In this document: positions 25,943 to 34,442 of the stretch, one piece after another
How positions within the stretch are numbered: position 1 is the first letter of the stretch
Layout: each line of letters starts with the position of its first letter
Origin: Paenibacillus odorifer
GTDB taxonomy: Bacteria > Bacillota > Bacilli > Paenibacillales > Paenibacillaceae
Direction: 5' to 3'
DNA length: 64,000 nucleotides
Assembly: GCF_000758725.1 (NCBI RefSeq)
Contig: NZ_CP009428.1
Location: 992,001 to 1,056,000, forward strand
Notes under the pieces: model-generated
What the model was told of the DNA's origin: nothing
What the model saw: only the letters and a program-made list of their open reading frames with translations
Database searches by the model: none
Program-made: the position numbers and the translations under genes

Positions 25943-27715
25943 CTACCGCCCAAAGCTCATGCTACCCACGGATTCCACTATAAACACAGGAACATATTGC
26001 TCGCCTATGTCTGTTCCAACAAGCTCATATCCATTCTGATATTGGCCACTAACTAACGCGTTACCTGTAACGGAACCCACTTCTCCTTGGAGCAAAATAT
26101 AAATCCCATCCGAGTAAGCAAGACTATTACCGAAGTTATCTACGACGATTTCACCATGAAAAGAGACCTTTTCAAAAGGATGAGTGGTCAGATCCGCAGC
26201 TGAGATTACAGCATACTCCTGAACAATCTCCGCGAATTGATAGATGCCATCTACTTTACGGTAAAGTGCCGTTTGCCCGTCAACACCGTCTCCAAGATCC
26301 GCATTAGGCACGAAAATAGAGTCATCGGACTGCAGTTCATAACTATCGCCAGCTATTGAAAATAACTGCGAAATACCATTCGATTTCATCTCATATGCTG
26401 TGAAAAGGGTGCGTCCACCTTCAACCTCAGATTGGGCTAAAACCACAGGTACACCTGAAGAGTTTGCCAACTGTTCATTAAAAGTAAGACTACGCAGACT
26501 CTCGAAGCGTGGCAAGCTGTTTCCGGTTAATGTGACCACATTGTCGTCGTTATTCATCGCGGCATAATAGAGCACGCCACTGTTATCCGTCCCGGCGACG
26601 ATCACTTTTGTGCCCGATAGTCCTTTGCGGGAGATGACGTTGTCGTATTTGTCTTGCTCTTCACCGCCAGGAAGGAGGCGAACAGGCTCAGCGATATTCC
26701 AGGCCAGCCTAGCAGCGGCAATGTTTGTCGAAGTATCCTCTAGCGGAGCAAGCTCTCCGTATAATTGTATCGCCTCAGCATATTGACCTTTAGTAGTCAG
26801 ACGTTTGGCATTTTTTAGTAGCTTAGTCTTACTAGTATCGATCAAAGTCAGCACCTTGGATGAAGTGACACCTGCCGATCCTGCAAAATTACGATAAGCT
26901 ACAGCATGCCCAGCAAAAGCTGTGATATTGTCACCTTCGAGATCTTTGTTCAAGATGATCTTCCCGCTGCTTTCTGCTTGTTGAAGTACCCAAGGAGCTT
27001 CGTAATTATGCTGGCTATAAGCACTCATCAGGGACAGGGTGCTTTCCAGCATGCCGGTAAAGTTTCCTGCTCCTGCTAAGGATTTTAATATAGCTGTATC
27101 ATGGCTTTTGAACTTGGAGGCTAGTAAATCCACTTTGGAAGCTGCACTTCCATAATAAGCATCAGGAATCTGCAAAAGATTCCATTTAAAGTTCTCTTCA
27201 TTACTCACCCCTCCACTCTGGTTCTGGGCAAGCTCGGCAAGGAACTGCTCCTTAAACTGACGGAAATAAGAGGTGAACTGGTCTGAAATGCCTGAGGCCG
27301 ACGATAACTGGCGATAATAGGATTCATAGGGGCCGTCTGGCTTCATATATGTAGCTTTTAAACTGAGCAGAGCTTGGTAGCTCTTCATAAATCCGGCAAA
27401 ATCCTTAGTCGCTGCTTCCTCCTTAGTAGAGGCTACCAAAACATTCAGAACTTTGCGGATATCTGTGATTGGAGCTAATTCATCCAGACGCTTTGCGACT
27501 CTTTCTTCCAGGTAATGAATAGAATGGTTGGCCGCTGCTTGGCGGTACTGATTCTCTGCATTAATCAGATCCCCAGCAGCGTAGAGACGGTCGGCTTTTT
27601 TGGTGATTTGTATTTTATCTGCGATGAGAAAAATCTTCTGTCCAAGCAGCACAAGCATGCATATACACAAAATGATCATAAAGTTTCGCAGGGTTATTAA
27701 TTGTTTGAACGTCAT
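25943..27715 (-). CDS. Membrane-anchored protein of unknown function, 590 residues
   Basis: An N-terminal hydrophobic helix (about 11-32) is followed by TPR-like helices (KADRLYAAGDLINAENQYRQA), a long alpha-helical region to about residue 330 with a second TPR-like motif (KRLTTKGQYAEAIQLYGELA), and a C-terminal beta-rich region (about 340-590) with repeated strand-turn patterns such as GTKVIVAGTDNSGVLYYAA, suggestive of a propeller. It should face outside the membrane by signal-anchor rules, but this is uncertain. It is the third gene of a minus-strand set, divergent from the VWA/tubulin/GTPase genes, and I infer it belongs to that system. No family was recognised. Confidence 0.85.
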   Translation of the reverse strand: MTFKQLITLRNFMIILCICMLVLLGQKIFLIADKIQITKKADRLYAAGDLINAENQYRQAAANHSIHYLEERVAKRLDELAPITDIRKVLNVLVASTKEEAATKDFAGFMKSYQALLSLKATYMKPDGPYESYYRQLSSASGISDQFTSYFRQFKEQFLAELAQNQSGGVSNEENFKWNLLQIPDAYYGSAASKVDLLASKFKSHDTAILKSLAGAGNFTGMLESTLSLMSAYSQHNYEAPWVLQQAESSGKIILNKDLEGDNITAFAGHAVAYRNFAGSAGVTSSKVLTLIDTSKTKLLKNAKRLTTKGQYAEAIQLYGELAPLEDTSTNIAAARLAWNIAEPVRLLPGGEEQDKYDNVISRKGLSGTKVIVAGTDNSGVLYYAAMNNDDNVVTLTGNSLPRFESLRSLTFNEQLANSSGVPVVLAQSEVEGGRTLFTAYEMKSNGISQLFSIAGDSYELQSDDSIFVPNADLGDGVDGQTALYRKVDGIYQFAEIVQEYAVISAADLTTHPFEKVSFHGEIVVDNFGNSLAYSDGIYILLQGEVGSVTGNALVSGQYQNGYELVGTDIGEQYVPVFIVESVGSMSFGR

Positions 27716-27777
27716 ATAGAGTAGCCTCTTTTTTCAAAATATAAGAAAGCCTAAGAAAGTATAAGTTTTACAGTATA

Positions 27778-27831
27778 CATCATCCTTATATTTCTGTGAG
27801 AAACGGTTGGTTATCATCAATAAGGATGATG
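27778..27831. other. Inverted repeat between two minus-strand genes
   Basis: CATCATCCTTAT and ATAAGGATGATG form a perfect 12-bp stem around 30 nt. No T-run follows on the minus strand, so it is either a weak terminator, a processing site or a regulator binding site ahead of the 590-residue gene. Confidence 0.6.
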
Positions 27832-27865
27832 TTTGCTTTATATTGGCTCATCTTAGCTTTCAGGT

Positions 27866-28792
27866 CTATTGGACCTCCGGGTCCCAGCGATATTTGGCTT
27901 CACGAATGTCAGCTACCCTAAGGTCCAAGCCGTTCCAAGGTTCATGGGGATTCGCAGCAATGAGTTTGGACAACCGCATAAAACGGTCTTTGGGCAGATC
28001 TTGCACGTATCGGCCAATCATATTGGAGTAGAGCAGGGCATACCGCTTCATTCTTACCGCCGCTCCCGCAACGCTCGTAAGGATGGTTAAGCCGTTAGCC
28101 ATCTGGCGAATCTCCACTTCATAGTTCTTCACATAGCGTAGTGTGCGATCCTTAATGAGATCGGGACGGACTTTAGCGATCTCGCCGATATATTCGGCTA
28201 GCAGTGGTTCGAAGTCTTTTAGAAGAAGCTGCTCCAGTTCTAGATCCATATCCTTGCGGAGTAAAAATCCATGCAGCAAAGCCACTCGCTGCCGCGCGAT
28301 CCGGTCGCCGCGAAGCAGGATGGAGAGCTCGCGCAGCTTCTCATAGGCAAGAACATCATCTTCACGGAGTACGGAGACAGCTTCCTGACGGTTGACCTCC
28401 AGCCCTTCCTTGATGATGCCGATCCCACGACCAAGCAGCTCATTGAGAGAACGAAGATTCTCGTTCTGCCTTACTTTTCGCTGCGTATAGTACAATAGTC
28501 CAGCAAGCACAAGACCCCCGGCACCACACAATATCATTTGTTGGATGCTATTTCCAAAATAGACAGAGGCTAGTGTGAGCAGTAAGATGAATAGTAGGCG
28601 GGTATGCATCTTCCGTCTGGCTAGTGATGCTGCGTGCTGCTTTACAGCAATAAGTGAGGCTCTGCCACATTTGCTACAGCGGTCTTCGCCAAGAGCGGTA
28701 TACCGTCCGCAGTGGCGACAGATGCGCAGCTTGTCATAAGCGTAACGAGGGGCCTTAAAGGGCCGGAAGGTAACGGGTCTTTTCTTATTCAC
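27866..28792 (-). CDS. Zinc-ribbon membrane protein of unknown function
   Basis: The 308-residue product starts at a GTG (28792) that overlaps the end of the small gene upstream by eight bases. Residues 25-45 hold a zinc ribbon (ICRHCGRY and RCSKCGRAS). Two adjacent membrane helices (about 65-82 and 87-103) follow, then a cytoplasmic helical domain of about 200 residues with many charged residues. The domain has no motif I recognise. The arrangement, ribbon then hairpin membrane anchor then helical domain, suggests a cytoplasmic scaffold held at the membrane. Position and coupling tie it to the VWA/tubulin/GTPase neighbourhood. Confidence 0.85.
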   Translation of the reverse strand: MNKKRPVTFRPFKAPRYAYDKLRICRHCGRYTALGEDRCSKCGRASLIAVKQHAASLARRKMHTRLLFILLLTLASVYFGNSIQQMILCGAGGLVLAGLLYYTQRKVRQNENLRSLNELLGRGIGIIKEGLEVNRQEAVSVLREDDVLAYEKLRELSILLRGDRIARQRVALLHGFLLRKDMDLELEQLLLKDFEPLLAEYIGEIAKVRPDLIKDRTLRYVKNYEVEIRQMANGLTILTSVAGAAVRMKRYALLYSNMIGRYVQDLPKDRFMRLSKLIAANPHEPWNGLDLRVADIREAKYRWDPEVQ

Positions 28793-28937
28793 GGCCTTTA
28801 TCGCCTCCGTTCAAAGCGGCTAGCAGTCGATCGTTAATATCATCACGTGTCAGTGGTTTGCGCTGATGTGCGGCATAAATGGAAATCTGAATTACGGCAA
28901 TTAGGAACGTAATCCCAAGAATGACGTATGAAATCAT
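28785..28937 (-). CDS. Small membrane protein, 50 residues
   Basis: An ATG at 28937 opens a 50-codon frame that starts MISYVILGITFLIAVIQISI and ends LNGGDKGRE: one membrane helix at the N-terminus, then a charged tail with a conserved-looking LTRDDINDRL segment. AAAGGA lies about seven bases upstream of the start. Its stop codon overlaps the GTG start of the zinc-ribbon gene (GTGAATAA), the signature of translational coupling, which makes it very likely a real gene. The function is unknown; a single-helix partner of one of the membrane proteins in the cluster is the simplest idea. Confidence 0.75.
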   Translation of the reverse strand: MISYVILGITFLIAVIQISIYAAHQRKPLTRDDINDRLLAALNGGDKGRE

Positions 28938-29142
28938 GGAACAATCCTTTCTCATGGACGCTCTGCAGTCCAGATGGCTTTTAGAATGATAATCTTCTAT
29001 GCATCAATGCACTGGGTCCGGCGGTCCTAAAGTTGAAGTTTACAAGGTTTAATTATATCATAATGGCATGCTATTTACAGATTTTAGCGATAGTGCTGAA
29101 CCTGTCATATGTGCCTAATATAACACAAGAGGAGCCCTATTT

Positions 29143-30960
29143 ATGCTTCGTAAATATCAAAGTATTAGAACAACCAAGACTCTCTTTCTACGTATCTTTC
29201 CGGTATTGCTCCTGGCTCTTTGTCTAGCTGCCTCGCCTTTTGCAGCTGTTAAAGCCTATGCAGCAACGTCGGCGCAATCTCACATTGATGCTGTGCTTCT
29301 TATTGATGTCAGCAACTCCATGAAGACTAGTGACAAGAACAAAATCGCCAACGAAGCGATGAAAATGTTCATAGATATGTTATCCACCCAAGGTGATAAA
29401 GTAGGTATTGTTGCCTATACCGACAAGGTGCAACGGGAAAAGGCTCTGCTGCAAATTAGCTCGGAGAGCGATAAGCAGGATTTGAAGGATTTTATTGATG
29501 GTTTGGACCGAGGAGCTTACACCGATATCGCTATTGGCGTAGAGGAAGCTGTGAAGGTTCTGCAGAATGGAAGTGACCCTTCCCATGAGCCTATCATTGT
29601 AATGCTCGCTGACGGCAATAATGATTTCAACAAAGCGACAGGCCGGACGCAAAGTGAATCAGATAAAGAGCTGAAGGCGGCCGTAGAGGTTGCCAAAAAG
29701 AATGGCTATCCCATCTATACCATTGGACTTAATGCAGATGGCAAGCTGAATAAACAAAGCCTCGCCGACCTGTCCAATGAGACAGGTGGTAAAGCATTTT
29801 CGACGGACTCAGCAGATGATCTGCCGCAAATCCTGAGTGAGATTTTTGCCAGCCATTTGAAGCTGAAGGTAGTGCCTGTGCAGTCGATTACTGCAAATGG
29901 CGATTATCAGGATGTGACCGTCAACGTGCCTAACGGCAGTGTTTTGGAAGCCAATATCTCAATTATGTCTTCACAGCCTGTGACAGCGAAATTAACGGAC
30001 CCGTCAGGGAAAGAAGTTGCGATCCCCTCAAACAATGTCCTGCTGTCCAAGTCTTCTACTTATAGCTTGATTAAGCTACTGTCACCGCAGGAAGGAGATT
30101 GGAAACTTCAGGTTAAAGGTGTGCCAAAGGATAAGATTGATATTAATCTAGTCTTTAACTATGACTTGGAGCTTAAGATCGATGCGCTGCCATCAGCAAC
30201 CTATAAAAAGGGTGATAAAATCGACATCACCTCGCATCTGTTCAGCAACGGTACTCAGGTAACACTCAGTAATTTGTATCAAGATATGAAGGCGGTACTG
30301 CTTGCTACAGATATCGATACAGGTGATGTGCAAGAAATCGAACTGGATAACTCCGGAGCTGTCTTCAAGGGTACATTTGAGGTAAAAGAAAGCCATAACT
30401 ACGAGTTGAAGGTACGGGCAGAGGAAAGCAGCTTTTATCGGGAAAGTGCACCTGTCCAAATCAGCGCGAAGACAGGCGGAGCAGCAACAACAGCACCTTC
30501 TACAGGGACTGGCAATGAAGAACCCCTGAAGGAAGCTTCATCCAAAACCCTGTATTACATTATAGGGGGCATTCTTTTAGTGCTGGCAGCTGGTGCAGCA
30601 TGGTATGTGCTGAATAAGAAATCGGCACGTGGTTTTGTAGGACAGCTGGTAGTAGAGGTTAAAGACAGCAATACGGGTGAGAAGACCTACCCACAATATA
30701 AGAAGCTTGCAGGCTTCAAGGGCAAGTTCACCCTTCATCAGCTGCTGCAATTGGCGCCTGAACTGAAGGAGAGCGAAAGTGTTATTTTCACACCGGCTAA
30801 GAATGACCGATTGCTGTTACGCAGCGGAGAAGGTGTTACTGTGGAGAGATCCGGACGTGCTGCGGATGCTTCGCGTGGTCTTGAACTGAAGAGTGGGGAC
30901 CGCGTTTCAGTATCTCTACAGACGGTAGATAAGACGATTTATCTGGAATATTTAGTATAG
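29143..30960 (+). CDS. VWA-domain extracellular membrane protein
   Basis: The 605-residue protein has a signal peptide (about 1-41, ending AYAAT), a von Willebrand A domain (about 48-240) with an intact MIDAS motif DVSNS at 55-59 and a later DGNND, then beta-sandwich domains (about 245-440), a Thr/Gly linker, a membrane helix (about 468-490) and a cytoplasmic C-terminal domain of about 110 residues. The VWA domain should therefore be outside and bind a protein partner through a metal ion, while the tail can talk to cytoplasmic partners. It is the first plus-strand gene of the cluster, 205 bp from the divergent 50-residue gene, and is followed by the tubulin-like gene after 88 bp. Confidence 0.92.
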   Translation: MLRKYQSIRTTKTLFLRIFPVLLLALCLAASPFAAVKAYAATSAQSHIDAVLLIDVSNSMKTSDKNKIANEAMKMFIDMLSTQGDKVGIVAYTDKVQREKALLQISSESDKQDLKDFIDGLDRGAYTDIAIGVEEAVKVLQNGSDPSHEPIIVMLADGNNDFNKATGRTQSESDKELKAAVEVAKKNGYPIYTIGLNADGKLNKQSLADLSNETGGKAFSTDSADDLPQILSEIFASHLKLKVVPVQSITANGDYQDVTVNVPNGSVLEANISIMSSQPVTAKLTDPSGKEVAIPSNNVLLSKSSTYSLIKLLSPQEGDWKLQVKGVPKDKIDINLVFNYDLELKIDALPSATYKKGDKIDITSHLFSNGTQVTLSNLYQDMKAVLLATDIDTGDVQEIELDNSGAVFKGTFEVKESHNYELKVRAEESSFYRESAPVQISAKTGGAATTAPSTGTGNEEPLKEASSKTLYYIIGGILLVLAAGAAWYVLNKKSARGFVGQLVVEVKDSNTGEKTYPQYKKLAGFKGKFTLHQLLQLAPELKESESVIFTPAKNDRLLLRSGEGVTVERSGRAADASRGLELKSGDRVSVSLQTVDKTIYLEYLV

Positions 30961-31048
30961 TAGGCAATGGCAATGTATGCCGCAGAAATAGTTTTGCTGC
31001 AAGATATCTGAAGTACAGCTTCCGCAAAACTTTTAGGAGGATAAGCAT

Positions 31049-34000
31049 ATGAAACCAGTAGTAAGAGAGCATATACAGCAGTTGGATGTATCACTAGGCG
31101 GCGGGATTGTCAGCGATAAAATCAGGGTGGATACGATTGATAATCCGATCCTGATCATTGGACTAGGCGGCACGGGCATTGATGCCCTGCTGCGTCTTAA
31201 ATATCAGATTAACCGCCGCTTTAAGCTGCCGGAGGATCCAATATCCAAGAAGAAACGGGACAAGCCGGATAATGTGGAATTTCTAGCTTTTGAGACGAAT
31301 GAACAGGATCGCGGAAAAAAATACAAAGGCATTGGGCTGGACCCGCAAAATGAATTTGTACTCCTGGCGAATGCTGAAATCGGCGGACTGCTACAGAACC
31401 GTAGTATTCTCGATTCTTATATTACAGATTGGCTGTCACCTGAGTTAAGTATTACAGATGGTATGAATGGTGCCGCTGGCGTGCGGCAGGCTGGACGTCT
31501 GCTTTTGTTCACCAAGATTAATCAGGTTGTAGGCGCGATTGATAAGAAGATCAAGACGTTATCCGTAGGCACTAACAAAAAGCTGATGGTCTTTCTGCTG
31601 ACAGGTCTGTCGGGCGGTACAGGCAGTGGGGCTTTCTTGGATATTGCCTATATCGTACGCGGTATTATTGAACGTGACTACGGATCAGCCGGTATTGACC
31701 GTGTGAACACACTGGGTTATCTCTTTACACCTGACGTGAACCTGTCTAATAAAAGTCTAAGTGAGCACACGCGTGAATATATTCGCAAGAACGGTTATGC
31801 AGCGCTAAAAGAGCTGGATTACTGGATGAATGTGGACAGTCGTGGTGAGCGATTCCAGCAGCAATACGGTAATATTTTGACGGTAAATTCACCGCTGCCT
31901 CCATTTAATCTATGTCATTTGATCTCTGCAACGAATACCGAGGGTAAGCTGCTGGAGAATGCGTACGATTACTGTATGAACGTAACGGCGGAGAACATCA
32001 CGAACTTTATGGCGAGTGAAGAAAAACAGTCTGGTGAAGAATTCGCCATCCATGACTATATCAGTAATATCCGCACCAACATTGCGCAGATGAACAAGAC
32101 CTACCCAGCTAACTATGAATACAACATTATCGGTGCCTCGTCTGCTGTGCTTCCGATTGAGGAAATGACGACTTACCTGGCTTTCCGCTTGTTTGATAAA
32201 ATGGAAAAAATGTTCCAGCAGGCCCCTGGTCAAGAGGATGTAGAGAAATTCGCACGTAAGCTGGGGATTGATCTCGACAGTATGATCAAGACGTTTGAAT
32301 CCCGTGTGCCTGAGCCGTTGCCAGGCTACGAGAACAGCGAACGCTTGAGCCATGCCAATGTTGTTAAGAATCAAGTGGTAAGCATGGATACAGAGCTGGA
32401 GCAGAACTTCCTGGCTCGTGCCCGTGAAGAATATATCAAATCGAAAAAGCAGTTGCCTGGCGAAATTGTGGGACGTTTCAGTGAAGAGCTGGAGCGCATC
32501 TTCCTGCACCCAGAGCAAGGGCCATTCTACGTTTCCCGCCTGCTGTATACCGAGAAGGGCTTCTGTATTTTGAAGCTGATTCAGTCTTATATTGAGGCTT
32601 TACGTGAAAGCTTGTTGCGTTTGCCACGTGATATTGAGACGGCTCAGGACAGTGCGGATGAGAAGCTGAGCGATGCCCGCAGTGCTTTTGTCTCCAAAGA
32701 GAAGAAGAAAAATGCTTATATTGAGGCTAAAATCAATGAATATTGGCTGCACGCCGATGTAGAACGCACTGAGCAAATGATTCAATTTTACGAGGACTTA
32801 TATGAGCTCTTAAACGATGAGAACAGCCGGATTTACGGTGTGTTTACAGAGATTCTTAGTGCGCTTAGCTCGATTTTTGCCAAAAACGGGGACATCCTTA
32901 TCAATGGCGAAGAGCAGGCAGACTATAAAGGAAACAAAACTTATTATTGGAACATTGTGAACGTGCCGGATATTTCGGCAACCATCTCCAAGATCATGGA
33001 TCAGAAGGACGGCGACGACCTGATTCGCGACTTCACCCGTGAAATGCTGAAGCATTCCGGACGTTGGGTCAAAGAGCAGGAGATTGATATCGTCCGCTCG
33101 ATTTCGGAATTCCTTAGCGATAAGTTTGGGGATCTGATTACCCGTTCGATGGAGGATTTCCTTGTGATGAAATTCGGCCATGAAGAGCCGCTGGATAAAT
33201 TCGTTGAGCGGATTATTGCCGGTAAATTGGACGAAGAGGCTGTGCCTACCTTCCACCTTAGCAATAGCTCGGGCAGCTTACATTTCCCATCATGGGGTTT
33301 CGTTTCCGTGCCTGTTAAAGCGCCGGGTATCCTAAAAGGGATTCGTAATTATCAGAATAATGCGCTTGGCAAATCGCAATTTACGATCAAGGAAAGCCAA
33401 GTGAAAAACCGTATTTTCTGGCTTAACACACGTAACGGTGTGCCACTTTTCGTATACACGCCACTGCGGGTGTTTGAAGAGAACTATGAGCGGACCATTC
33501 TCGACAAGGAAGGGATTGGCCGCCATCTCGTGATGACGGATAAGAACAACTGGACGTATCTGCCTTCTCCGATTCCGGAAAAATCATGGGGCGACACTTA
33601 CGTCAATTCTCGTGTACGTGATTATAACGCTAGAGTGCGTGCAGACTTTGCAAAAGCGCTGGCAAGTGGAGTCATTATTGAAAAAGGTGTAGATGAGAAC
33701 ACAAGTAACAGATATTCTGTTGTGTTCACCAAACCTTTTGATCTGGACACCATTTTGAGTGGTTTCGATATGCAACTGCAATCCACACGCCCGAATCTCG
33801 GTGAAGTGAAGAAGGCGGTTGATGAGCTGAAGAGTCTGCGTGAGAAGGGCTTGGAGCGCGAAGGCATTAAAGATATCTTTGGCAGCATCAACAAGGACAT
33901 GGCGCAGGAGAATCTCATTCGTTCACCGCAGCTGATTTCACGTGTTCGTGTCGAGCTGTCCAAATATGCTGAACTGACTGCCAAAGCCGCTGAGCTTGAA

Positions 34001-34438
34001 GGTGTGCTTCATCAATATCTGGACGAAGATAAGTGGATGGATCAGTTCATTGAAGCTTTGTATACGGACAGCATTATCAAAAAAGGCGCACTCTACGTTT
34101 ATGACCGTGATGAAGAAGAGGACGCTTGGGAGCCGTTTGCTAATTTGATGAAAGAGCGCAGCTACGTAGAGTATGCCGTGTATCGGCACTTCCGGGAGCT
34201 GGATGAGAAGAGCCGCAGCGTACTGCTGCGTAAGGCAGCACGTCGTGCAGGTGAAATGACTGCCGCTGAAGACGTTACCCCGCTGCTCTATAAGCTGGAA
34301 GGACTGTATGTATCATTCCTGGAAGCACGCGACAGCTTGGAGTACGAACGGGTTGAGTATGAGAGCGGCGATGAGATGTACGGATTCTACAAGAGCATGA
34401 CTAGCAAGCTCGGCAGTATCCGCAGAAAGTTGAAATAG
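31049..34438 (+). CDS. Tubulin/FtsZ-like GTPase-fold protein (Tubulin_2 type)
   Basis: The 1129-residue protein has the two nucleotide-binding hallmarks of the tubulin/FtsZ superfamily: LIIGLGGTG at 35-43 and the tubulin signature loop LSGGTGSG at 187-194. These match the bacterial tubulin-like family Pfam calls Tubulin_2, not FtsZ (too long, and cell-division neighbours are absent). The rest, to residue 1129, is mainly helical with long charged stretches (for example 540-620) and may form an extended stalk or partner-binding region. GTP binding and perhaps filament formation are expected from the motifs; polymerisation is not proven for this family as far as I know. AGGAGG precedes the start by eight bases. 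The next gene begins four bases after its stop. Confidence 0.88.
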   Translation: MKPVVREHIQQLDVSLGGGIVSDKIRVDTIDNPILIIGLGGTGIDALLRLKYQINRRFKLPEDPISKKKRDKPDNVEFLAFETNEQDRGKKYKGIGLDPQNEFVLLANAEIGGLLQNRSILDSYITDWLSPELSITDGMNGAAGVRQAGRLLLFTKINQVVGAIDKKIKTLSVGTNKKLMVFLLTGLSGGTGSGAFLDIAYIVRGIIERDYGSAGIDRVNTLGYLFTPDVNLSNKSLSEHTREYIRKNGYAALKELDYWMNVDSRGERFQQQYGNILTVNSPLPPFNLCHLISATNTEGKLLENAYDYCMNVTAENITNFMASEEKQSGEEFAIHDYISNIRTNIAQMNKTYPANYEYNIIGASSAVLPIEEMTTYLAFRLFDKMEKMFQQAPGQEDVEKFARKLGIDLDSMIKTFESRVPEPLPGYENSERLSHANVVKNQVVSMDTELEQNFLARAREEYIKSKKQLPGEIVGRFSEELERIFLHPEQGPFYVSRLLYTEKGFCILKLIQSYIEALRESLLRLPRDIETAQDSADEKLSDARSAFVSKEKKKNAYIEAKINEYWLHADVERTEQMIQFYEDLYELLNDENSRIYGVFTEILSALSSIFAKNGDILINGEEQADYKGNKTYYWNIVNVPDISATISKIMDQKDGDDLIRDFTREMLKHSGRWVKEQEIDIVRSISEFLSDKFGDLITRSMEDFLVMKFGHEEPLDKFVERIIAGKLDEEAVPTFHLSNSSGSLHFPSWGFVSVPVKAPGILKGIRNYQNNALGKSQFTIKESQVKNRIFWLNTRNGVPLFVYTPLRVFEENYERTILDKEGIGRHLVMTDKNNWTYLPSPIPEKSWGDTYVNSRVRDYNARVRADFAKALASGVIIEKGVDENTSNRYSVVFTKPFDLDTILSGFDMQLQSTRPNLGEVKKAVDELKSLREKGLEREGIKDIFGSINKDMAQENLIRSPQLISRVRVELSKYAELTAKAAELEGVLHQYLDEDKWMDQFIEALYTDSIIKKGALYVYDRDEEEDAWEPFANLMKERSYVEYAVYRHFRELDEKSRSVLLRKAARRAGEMTAAEDVTPLLYKLEGLYVSFLEARDSLEYERVEYESGDEMYGFYKSMTSKLGSIRRKLK

Positions 34439-34442
34439 GCCT

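Noticed and set aside
31049-34438. The tubulin-like protein as FtsZ
   Set aside because: It is about three times too long, the N-terminal motif differs, and no ftsA or mur genes are nearby.
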